From positions 186,001-250,000 of the forward strand of contig NC_017735.1 in assembly GCF_000259275.1 (NCBI RefSeq): a DNA stretch of 64,000 nt, read 5' to 3'. The translations under genes and the position numbers were made by a program. Origin of the DNA: Helicobacter cetorum MIT 99-5656. Its GTDB lineage: Bacteria; Campylobacterota; Campylobacteria; Campylobacterales; Helicobacteraceae. Shown one piece after another: positions 1-8,100 of this stretch; positions within the stretch are counted from its first letter, which is position 1; each line of letters starts with the position of its first letter. Below the pieces are notes generated by a model, which saw nothing but the letters and a program-made list of their open reading frames with translations, made no database searches and had not been told where the DNA came from.

Positions 1-883
1 GGTTTATGCTATTTTGCATGCGGTTTATTTCATTAGTTTGGCTATTTTCAATGCCTTGTGAGATTTTATAAGGGTCTTTGAATATCTTTAATTTTAAGCC
101 ATTAGCATAATAGCTCTGTTGCTTTAAAAATAAAAATTTGCTTCTTGCTTGCATATCGCTTTTAAATTGAAACACGACTTCATAGGGCTTTAACGCTTTA
201 TTAAAGCTTATGTTATTAAAATAGTTGAAACTATCATTACCGGCGAGTCTCTTGTGGAAGGTATTGTTTAGCATTTCATTAAAATAGTTAAATTTAAAAT
301 CGTTGTTAATACCTTTCATAGGGTTGTAAGCGTTTAAGGGGTCATAATTGTTGCCCCCTGGGTTAAAGTATTCATATATAACCCCCTTTGGGTATATCGC
401 ATAGGGGTTTGCTAGAAATACATCGCTCACTCTTATGTTGTTATGGTTAAACAAATTCTTAAAAGGCATGTTAGGGGCTTTTTCTTGCTTGGTAAGATTA
501 AGCCCTAGGACTTTAAATTCTTTTTTAAAATGCTCTTTAGTCCTTTTGTTTTGTTGCTTTAATTCTTCTAGTCTTTTCAAGCTCCTTTTAATGTCTATGA
601 TTTCATTTCTTAAATTAGGGTTATTGTTAAAAATATCATTAATTAATTGTTGTTTAGACTCTTGTTGTTGTTGTGGCGTTAAGTGAATGCTATCTGGGTT
701 AATAGAATTTGGGTTATAGTTTGGTGTGATGTTTGGTGTGATGTTTGGTGTGTCTGCATCAGGTGGTCTTGTGCTTTGATTAGGGTTTATGGTTTGAGGG
801 TGGTAGCCTGTGGTGTTGTTGTTAGTTTTGTTGCTTCCGAAAATATCTAAAATGCCACTCCATAAATTTTCTAAAAATCCCAT
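1..883 (-). CDS. Phage protein of unknown function, C-terminus outside window
   Basis: The reading frame is open from an ATG at 883 down to base 1, so at least 294 residues are present and the C-terminus lies outside the window. The start begins MGFLENLWSGILDIFG, an amphipathic or membrane-associating segment. A low-complexity linker follows with three Asn-Pro-rich repeats (coded around 715-760), then a Gln-rich stretch and a helical Lys/Asn-rich body. I do not recognise the family. It is the last visible gene of a minus-strand run with tail-like proteins upstream, so a structural or DNA-injection role is inferred from context only. Confidence 0.6.
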   Translation of the reverse strand, partial: MGFLENLWSGILDIFGSNKTNNNTTGYHPQTINPNQSTRPPDADTPNITPNITPNYNPNSINPDSIHLTPQQQQESKQQLINDIFNNNPNLRNEIIDIKRSLKRLEELKQQNKRTKEHFKKEFKVLGLNLTKQEKAPNMPFKNLFNHNNIRVSDVFLANPYAIYPKGVIYEYFNPGGNNYDPLNAYNPMKGINNDFKFNYFNEMLNNTFHKRLAGNDSFNYFNNISFNKALKPYEVVFQFKSDMQARSKFLFLKQQSYYANGLKLKIFKDPYKISQGIENSQTNEINRMQNSIN

Positions 884-996
884 GCTTATTCCTTAATCTT
901 TTATGTTTATTTTTATCTCTTTTTAGTATAATACTAATCCTCCCCTACATACAAAACTCATTAGAGAGATTTACTCCTTACTCTCTCTAACTCCTT

Positions 997-1578
997 TTAA
1001 ATCACAAGTTCGCTTATTTTAAAGCTTTCTAATGTTGTTAAGTCGTTAATCTCTGCTAGTCGTAGTTTCTCTGCTCCATAAAAACTTAGTATGCCTTGCT
1101 TGTATCTTAAGCCATCGTTAAAGACTTGTTTTAGTTGCTCTTTGGTGTGTGGTTTATACATTTTAATGCCCACTTCGCCTTTAGCATTAAGCTCTGCACA
1201 TCTATAAGGTGCATCAATATTTGCACTCACTAGGGCAATTAGGTTGCTTTGGTCTTCTAAGGTGGCATCGTAGTTGTGGTAACTCCCTAACGCATTACTA
1301 GAGCAACCTTTCAATAAATTGTGCTTACAAATAGCGTTAATCTCGTTTTCTATTTCTTGCTTTTTAGTTTTTAAAGCCACTTCTTTAAATTTAGCCATTA
1401 AGGCATCTTTAGTGGGTAGTTCAAGCGTTACTTCTTGCTTTTTAGTTTCATCGTAGGTGGTGGTATTTAGTTCTAGGTTAATATTGTTTTCTTCAACTCT
1501 AAAAGAGCCTAAAAGATGCAACTCCTCTAAAACTAAGATTAAATACTTTTGATACTTAGCCATGTTTTCTAAAATCAT
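997..1578 (-). CDS. Hypothetical phage protein, 193 aa
   Basis: The start at 1578 is supported by AAGGA seven bases upstream; a later in-frame Met at residue 6 has no better site. The protein is acidic and helical with no signal peptide or membrane segment. Its middle is Lys/Glu-rich, and its C-terminal half contains a Cys and several Asn/Tyr-rich loops. It sits between the tail-fibre-like gene at 1597 and the partial gene at 1-883, on the same strand. I do not recognise the family. Tail or fibre-assembly accessory protein is a contextual guess. Confidence 0.6.
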   Translation of the reverse strand: MILENMAKYQKYLILVLEELHLLGSFRVEENNINLELNTTTYDETKKQEVTLELPTKDALMAKFKEVALKTKKQEIENEINAICKHNLLKGCSSNALGSYHNYDATLEDQSNLIALVSANIDAPYRCAELNAKGEVGIKMYKPHTKEQLKQVFNDGLRYKQGILSFYGAEKLRLAEINDLTTLESFKISELVI

Positions 1579-1596
1579 TTTTTTGTCCTTTTGTTT

Positions 1597-2319
1597 TTAA
1601 CTTAAATACCATGTAAAATCTGCTTGTGTTATGTTATAGGAATGTGGAAAGAAAGTCCCATTATTTGCTGGCATAACGAATACATAGTCTGTAATAGGCG
1701 GTATTTCTCTTATAATGGTGGTTATTCTTTTAGTGCTAAAACTCGCACTACTCCCATAACTAACCCCATACCATACATTGATATAGCCCTTAAAATACTT
1801 ACCCCATAATTCTAAGTCCCCGCTTATTCCTGTAGCTAAAAATTTCACATGATAGATTTGGGTTTGTTGGGGGGCGGTGGTGGTGGTAAAACTTGGCATA
1901 ATAAAGCCTTGGTCGCATCTTAAAGCTAAGGAGCTTTGAGGATTTACATTACTATCGGCGTTGTTGTATTGAAAAAAGACTTCTATTTCATAGGACTTCG
2001 TGCTATTCATTACAAAGTTACCACTGCTAGTGCTGGATAATTTAGTGATAAAATTCTGCCCCCCTGTGCTTACATAGAATTGTCCTAAAACATAATAAAC
2101 TATAGAACGATAATTTTTTAAAGTATTGAGTTCGCTTTGTAGGGTTATATTCTGTTGTTTTAATGCTTGTATCTCTTTGACTTGCTGTGCGTTTAAATTT
2201 TCTAAACTTTCCACATGCGCTTTTATGCCACCATTCTCTGGTATCATAGCGTTTAAGCCTTGCCCGCCCCCATGTATTTCATAAAAAGTTTTGAGTGCTT
2301 TTATTCGTGTTGACTTCAA
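1597..2319 (-). CDS. Putative tail fibre or receptor-binding protein
   Basis: 240 aa. Residues about 30-70 form a coiled coil (Leu/Gln/Glu heptads). After it comes a Ser/Thr/Gly/Asn-rich, beta-rich C-terminal domain of about 165 residues with many aromatic residues and no catalytic motif. A trimeric stalk plus distal beta domain is the usual plan of phage fibres and spikes, so receptor binding is inferred. The only start near the open-frame boundary is TTG at 2319, three bases after the stop of the upstream coiled-coil gene and without a clear Shine-Dalgarno. It may be translationally coupled, or it may be the separated distal half of one fibre gene. Confidence 0.55.
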   Translation of the reverse strand: MKSTRIKALKTFYEIHGGGQGLNAMIPENGGIKAHVESLENLNAQQVKEIQALKQQNITLQSELNTLKNYRSIVYYVLGQFYVSTGGQNFITKLSSTSSGNFVMNSTKSYEIEVFFQYNNADSNVNPQSSLALRCDQGFIMPSFTTTTAPQQTQIYHVKFLATGISGDLELWGKYFKGYINVWYGVSYGSSASFSTKRITTIIREIPPITDYVFVMPANNGTFFPHSYNITQADFTWYLS

Positions 2320-2321
2320 TT

Positions 2322-2867
2322 TTAGCGTTTAAAGCTTGAGGCGCTTGTTACTTCTTGTATAGCTTGCGTCTTTGCTTGGGTTAATTCTTGCGTTAATTCT
2401 TGGGTTAGTGTGGCTTTAACATTGTTTTGAGCTTGCGTTAAAACGCCCTCAAATTCTTGTTTTTTTTGCGTTAAAACGCCCTCAAATTCATTTATTTTAT
2501 TTTGTAACTCTTGCACGCCTTGTGTGGCGTTTTCTTGTTGTGTTTGGTTAAAGCTTTCAAAATAGCTTTTATATTCATTAAAAGCATTTTGTAGCTGCTT
2601 AAAGGTATCTAATACCCACTGCTGTTTAGCCTTAAAATTTTCATTATTTAGGCGTATCTCTTTATCAAAATTAAATGCAATGTCTATGGTGGTTAAGATT
2701 CTATTCATTCCATCAAGGCTTAAATAGACTTGTTCTTTCCAGTCTGTGGAATTATTTAAGGCTTTTTTCATTCTCTCTAATAGGGGGTCAATGGTGTTGT
2801 CTAAAACTTCCTTATTAGTCAAATCTTGGGGGCTTAATTCAATAGTTGGGGGGTTAATGATATTCAT
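2322..2867 (-). CDS. Coiled-coil phage protein, possible fibre stalk
   Basis: 181 aa. The first 60 residues look globular. Residues about 95-175 are a long coiled coil with internal repeats: EFEGVLTQ occurs twice and QELTQ twice. The start overlaps the stop of the 260-aa gene by four bases (ATGA type), which indicates translational coupling. The stop lies three bases from the TTG start of the fibre-like gene downstream. Repeated heptads and position suggest a fibre shaft or tail attachment protein. No named family is recognised. Confidence 0.6.
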   Translation of the reverse strand: MNIINPPTIELSPQDLTNKEVLDNTIDPLLERMKKALNNSTDWKEQVYLSLDGMNRILTTIDIAFNFDKEIRLNNENFKAKQQWVLDTFKQLQNAFNEYKSYFESFNQTQQENATQGVQELQNKINEFEGVLTQKKQEFEGVLTQAQNNVKATLTQELTQELTQAKTQAIQEVTSASSFKR

Positions 2868-3646
2868 TGTTTTTGCCTTAACTTGTCTTGTATAACGCTT
2901 ATTGTGATAGATTTTGATACATTCGCTTGGCCTATGCTTGCTTTGAAGGTTATTGTATGCTGTCCTGCTATGTTGCTACTAAACAAAAAGGAGTTACCGC
3001 TTGCTAGTAATTCATTATTCGCATTATAAAAGCCTTCAGTCGCATTGTTTAAAGTAGAAAAGCCCCAGATTTCTGTGGGTTCATTCACTAGCACTTCTAA
3101 TTCATTACTGAATAACTGAATGCTCTCTTTATCCCCTAATGCGTTTAATTTGTCTAGTTCATTACTAAGCTTATTAAGAATTGTATTAAGCTCGTTTTCT
3201 TCTGCTGTGCCGTTGTATTGTATGCCATTATTATTCACGCTTGAGTGGGTGTATTCTATGCCGATTTGATTGATAGTTTCAACTACATTAGCGAAATTAT
3301 TCGCCCCCACGCTTCCTGCTACTTGTAACAAGCTTACATAAGCGTTGGCTCTGTTTATAGCGGCGTTGTCTTTGAGAGATTTAAGCATGCTTTGACATTG
3401 TATCAATGCGTTTAATGTTTGGGCTTTTTGGCTTTGTAGTTGCATTTGCATGCTTAAAAACTCTAATTCCATTCTAGCCTTGGCTTGCTCTTTTGCAAAT
3501 TTGTTTTGGCTCTCTTGTAAAGCGATTTGTTCGCCTTGAATAGCGGCCTGTAAGCAAATCGTATTTAATTCCTTGTTATTGAAGTTTTGCGTTTGTAAAG
3601 CTTCTTTGAAGGTTAAAAAGTTTCTTATAAATCTTGTTGTATTCAT
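2864..3646 (-). CDS. Phage virion-like protein with C-terminal Ig-like domain
   Basis: 260 aa. The N-terminal 100 residues are helical, with a Glu/Gln/Lys-rich coiled coil around residues 35-80. The C-terminus (about 190-255) has the signature of a bacterial Ig-like fold: GQHTITFKA followed by an alternating SKSITISV strand. Ig-like domains are common decorations of tail and capsid proteins and often bind cell-surface glycans. The start directly abuts the stop of the gene at 3647-4573, and it overlaps the following gene by four bases, so these genes form one operon. Confidence 0.6.
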   Translation of the reverse strand: MNTTRFIRNFLTFKEALQTQNFNNKELNTICLQAAIQGEQIALQESQNKFAKEQAKARMELEFLSMQMQLQSQKAQTLNALIQCQSMLKSLKDNAAINRANAYVSLLQVAGSVGANNFANVVETINQIGIEYTHSSVNNNGIQYNGTAEENELNTILNKLSNELDKLNALGDKESIQLFSNELEVLVNEPTEIWGFSTLNNATEGFYNANNELLASGNSFLFSSNIAGQHTITFKASIGQANVSKSITISVIQDKLRQKQ

Positions 3647-4573
3647 TTAGTTGCCTTTCATGTAGTTAGAGTATGCGTTGTTATAAGTATTTTCTAGCTC
3701 TTTGGTGTTATAGTTGCCTTCATTCTTGTTTAGCATTTCTACAATTTTAAGGGCTGCGTAGTTTTTAGCTTGAAACTCTTTTGGGTTAATACCATTTAGC
3801 GCTAATAGCCTTGTATCGGCGTTTTTATTTTTATCCACTAGGGCTTGTAATAATTGGGCGGTTTTGCTTCCTAACTCTTTTTGCCCCCTAAACCATAAGG
3901 CGATGCTATCCTTTGCATCTCTTTTGTCATACTCGCTGGGCGGTTTTCCGCCTGCGTTAGACTTTGCGACTAATGCAACCATATTATTTTCGCTTTGTTG
4001 TAGCTTAGAGTTGCCATGCGTCATGCCTAATAAGCCGTAGCTAATCTTATTTAAAAACTTGTTAGCCCCATATAAGATGCCCGCTTGATTGTCTGCGGTC
4101 TTTAAAAATCTAATCGCACCATCTATGCTGTCTGCGTTGGCGTTAATGGCTTCAATAGGTTTAGAGGGGTTCTTTAGGGTCATGTCGTTTTTTAGGTTTA
4201 AATTGCCGTTTAGTGTAACATTTAAATCTATTCCTAAATACTTCTTAGCCACTAAATAATCTAATGCATCGAGCTTATTTTGTGCGATTTTTTGGTCTAG
4301 CCTTGCGATTCCTGTCTTAGGTAGGGTGGCATCGTTTGTGGTGGCTTGGTTTTGATTGTTTAGGATATTTAAAGGCTTTGTTAATGGCTCTTGTGTATTT
4401 AGGGGGGCATCTTGGGTGGCTTGTGGTAGGGGGGCATCGTTTGTGGCTTGTGGCTCTTTTATGGTGCTATTATTTAATGCGCCTGTGCTATCTATTAAAT
4501 AATTGCTTAAGTCCCCTTGTGTGCCGTTAATTATGCTTTTAATCTCGTTTAATTGCTTTTGTCTTTCTTCCAT
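3647..4573 (-). CDS. Phage protein with Ala/Asn/Asp/Pro linker repeats
   Basis: About 308 aa. I place the start at ATG 4573 (MEERQK), because AAAGGA lies six bases before it. A more upstream TTG at 4588 would overlap that ribosome binding site and the upstream gene. Residues about 45-100 are low-complexity repeats of the type QATNDAPLPQATQDAPLN, and the 1876-residue protein upstream carries the same linker repeats several times. The remainder is helical with Asn-rich patches. I do not recognise a family. The shared linker suggests both proteins are virion or ejection components that exchange modules by recombination. Confidence 0.6.
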   Translation of the reverse strand: MEERQKQLNEIKSIINGTQGDLSNYLIDSTGALNNSTIKEPQATNDAPLPQATQDAPLNTQEPLTKPLNILNNQNQATTNDATLPKTGIARLDQKIAQNKLDALDYLVAKKYLGIDLNVTLNGNLNLKNDMTLKNPSKPIEAINANADSIDGAIRFLKTADNQAGILYGANKFLNKISYGLLGMTHGNSKLQQSENNMVALVAKSNAGGKPPSEYDKRDAKDSIALWFRGQKELGSKTAQLLQALVDKNKNADTRLLALNGINPKEFQAKNYAALKIVEMLNKNEGNYNTKELENTYNNAYSNYMKGN

Positions 4574-4574
4574 G

Positions 4575-5027
4575 TTAATTCCTTTCAAAAAAAGTTAATA
4601 CTAAAAAACTAAACAAATATGCCACAAAAAAACAGATGGGCATCTTGCTTTCAATAGTAAAAAATAGTTTAAAATTTTTATTTTTTTCTTGCATTAAATA
4701 CCACTCATAACTAAATAGATTAACGCTTAAACTATTCTCTAACTGCGTAATAATCTCAAATTTAATGCTATTAACGGCTTTTGATTTTTTTAATATCTCT
4801 AACCATACGATACACAAAATTAAGCCCACGCTTATAAACACGCATGCCTTAAACCCCCCTAAAATTAAAGCTACGCTTAAACAAATCAAATGAAAAGCTA
4901 TAAAACAAAAATTAGTATTAGTGCGTCTGTCGCTTATGTGTCTTGCTTCTTCTACCATTAAAAGATATTGATTAAGTATTTCTTGCTGTGTTTGATTTTC
5001 ATTTAAAAGGCTTTTGTTTTTTAACAT
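4575..5027 (-). CDS. Small phage membrane protein
   Basis: 150 aa with three likely membrane segments: about residues 42-60, 62-80 (two close hydrophobic helices) and 122-145. The N-terminus is a charged cytoplasmic helix containing ARHISDRRTNTN, and the protein ends with a short basic tail. It lies between the giant polyvalent gene and the linker-repeat gene on the same strand, one base from the next start. Possible roles are superinfection exclusion or a lysis accessory. Neither is shown by the sequence. Confidence 0.55.
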   Translation of the reverse strand: MLKNKSLLNENQTQQEILNQYLLMVEEARHISDRRTNTNFCFIAFHLICLSVALILGGFKACVFISVGLILCIVWLEILKKSKAVNSIKFEIITQLENSLSVNLFSYEWYLMQEKNKNFKLFFTIESKMPICFFVAYLFSFLVLTFFERN

Positions 5028-5101
5028 TTTTAATCCTTTGGGTTAAGTTTTATGTTGTTGTTTTTTGTGCTATAATCCGTTTGCGGTTCACTCCATGATT
5101 T

Positions 5102-8100
5102 TTAATCATGTTTTGCCTGCTCTGTCCGCATAAAAGAGTGGATTACGGCGGACTTTTTAATCTTGTTTTTAATGCTCCCATCTCTTATAATTGTTCCTGT
5201 AATGAATTTATTATCTTTGTCTTGTGTTACCACCATAAAATTCATGGTTTTAGAATTTTCTTTAATGAATGGTTTAAAATAATGCTTTCTTAATGCTCCA
5301 TTAATGGTCTCATAAGTAACGATTAAAGGCTCTTTGAGTGTCGGCTCTATAAGATGCAAATTAGCAAGCCTAACATTACCATCCGTTCTAGTTCCTAAAT
5401 GTTTTAAAAAATTCTCTTTGTTAATCGCATTGTTAAAGGATTTTAAAAATTCTTGTTCGTTTAATTCTTTAGGAATACGCACGGCATATTCCTTTAAATT
5501 TTTATCTAAACCATTTAAAAAATTTTCTTTGTCTTTTATTACTTCATAGGGGCTTGTGGCTTGCTCTGTTATTTCTCTCGCTGGCTCTTGTGCATTTAGT
5601 GGGGCATCGTTTGTGGCTTGCTCTGTAACTTCTCTCGCTGGCTCTTGTGTATTTAGGTGGGCTTCTTTTGTGGCTTGTGGTAGATTAGCATCGTTTGTGG
5701 CTTGTTTCTCTAAGCTCTTATAATAATCTTTCTGTAAGCCCTTAATGTTTCTTGTTAGCTGGTTTAGGGCTTGGTTGTTTTCGTTGGGTTTTCTATCGTG
5801 CTTTAAGAGATAATGCGTGAAGTCGTATATATCAATATCATTAAAAACCTTTCTATCGCTTCCTAACAAGTCTTTTGTATCATCTGCTATGTTATGCTCT
5901 CTTAAACCTTTCTTAATGTTATCACTTCTTAGGGCTTCAAATAAGGCGTTGCTTGGGTCATCAAGTCTAGCAAATCGCGCTAAGGCCGCTCCTAAAATTT
6001 CGCTTATATCGCTCTTGTGCTGGCTTTTTTCATATTCTGTAAAACCTAGTGAACTTGCGCTGTGTTTATCAGCAAGGGCTTTTAAGCTCTCTGTTGTGCT
6101 TTCATAGTCTTTGATAGATTTAAAGGCTCTGTCTAGTGTATCGCTTAAATAAGCGTTTAAACTCAGTTTAGGAAAATTTAAATCGTGGATTAGATTGTGA
6201 AAACTCCCTGCATTATCTATAAACATTTTTTTAACTTTTTCATAGCTCTTGGGGTCATCTTTAAATTCTTTGTGCCACTTGTTTAATAATTCTATGCCTT
6301 GGGTTTCACTCCGTGGCATGTTATACATTAGCAAAGCTAAATTACTATCGCTAACATTTGGGCTTGTGGCTTTGTCAAAGTTTAAATCTCTAGCAACTAA
6401 ACGCTTTAAGGAGTGGATGGTGTCTGCGTTTAGCTTTTTATCAAGCTCTTTTAATTTAGGTGTATAGTGGCTTAAAACGCTCAACGCCTTGTCGCTCTCA
6501 CTATTAAATCGCCCCGCATTGCTTCCTGCTGCTAAGTTGTTAACCTCTGTATTATTAAGGTTTTTGTGTGGCACTCTAATTAGGAGTTCATCTGGCTTTA
6601 GTGTGATATTATAATAGTCTTGTATCGCTTTATCGTAGGCGGCTCGGCTCTTATTCGTAAAATTTAGCATGCCTTGTATTCTATGATTACCGCTTATCAC
6701 TTGCCCGTCTTGTAAAATAATCGGCAAATCTTCAAAGCCCCCGCTCCCAAAAATCTTTTGTGGGTCAAAGTTCTCTGCAATGTTTTTAATCTGTTCTTCA
6801 TTCATATGCGTGCGTTTTTGCGTTCCGCCTGTGGTAAAACTGGGTTTTAAGTCTTTAGCCTTAACTATCGCATAATCTAGGTCAAAAATCTCGCCGTCAT
6901 TTAACCTAACTCTGCTCTTAGCTAAATCTAGTTTTTTTAAGGGTATATCTTGCCCCACTTCAATTTTAGTCTCGCTCTCTAAATTGCCGGCATTACCCCT
7001 CTCAAATGCTAGTTTTTGTTTTAGGGCTTCTTCTCTTTTAAGGGCATCTTCTTTGTAGCTCTCATAATCTTGTAAGGCTTTTTCTTTTTCTAGGGCTTGC
7101 TTTTGTAGTTTTTCTTGCTCTGCTAATTGTAGGGGTGTTAGGGCTTTTTCTTGTTTTATTAGTTCTTTTTGGGTAGGATTAGCTCCGTTAGAGTTTAAGG
7201 GCTGAATCTCGCTCTTTGTAATTAGTGGAGATGTGTATAAACTTCCGCTATTCTCTAATTCATAGCTTGTTACTATCCACTTGTTAGCTAGTTTTTCGCC
7301 TTGCCAGTTATCTTTCAACCCCACTCTTTGATTTTCATACACTACAGACAAGCGGTTTAAGTCATCTTTTAAAACTTTTCCTTTCTCAATCACTTCTGGT
7401 ATTTTTTTGACTATTTCTAAAGCGTAGGTTTTAGCTTCTTGCTCGCTTAGTCCGTTATTAAGTGCTTGTTGCTCCCTTCGTTGTAAAATGTGTTCTAGTC
7501 CGTACTTAGAATTACCATAGACTAAATCAATATCCCCTAAACCTTCCTTGTGAAATGCCCCCGTAACATAGCCTTCTTTAGTTTCTAGTAGCTTCTCAAT
7601 TGCTCCTAAACCATTCCCTTTAAACTCGCCGTAATTTGTTCCCCACTCTCTTGTGGCTTTATCTGTGATTTCTTTCGCTGGCTCTTGTGTGGCTGGCTCT
7701 TTTGTATTTAGGGGGGCTTCTTGGGTGGCTTGTGGTAGATGGGCATCGTTTGTGGGTGCTTTTAATGGCTCTTGTGTGGCTTCTTTTAATCTCTCTTGTG
7801 TGGCTGGCTCGCTGGCTTGTTTAAAATCTTGTTTAGCTTGATTTAAACCGCCTTGTAATTCATCTATAATCTTAAGGGTATCATTTGAAAATTTAGAATT
7901 TTTAGCGCTTAATTCAAGGTTTTTACTAAACTCATCAACGCTTGTGCTTCTCTCTAACGCTCGCTTAATGTGGTATTTTAAAGCAGCTCCTGCGGTGCTT
8001 TCGTTTAGGGCTTTGGGTAGCTTTAAACCTAGAAATCTATCGGGGGCATTTCTATAGAGTGTCCCTAAAGCAAACTTAGTCCATAAAAACTTAGCCGCCC

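Noticed and set aside
2322-2334. TTTAAAC as a programmed -1 frameshift site between the two fibre-like genes
   Set aside because: The phase is wrong: the upstream gene reads TTT AAA, not TTA AAC, and no downstream structure is evident.
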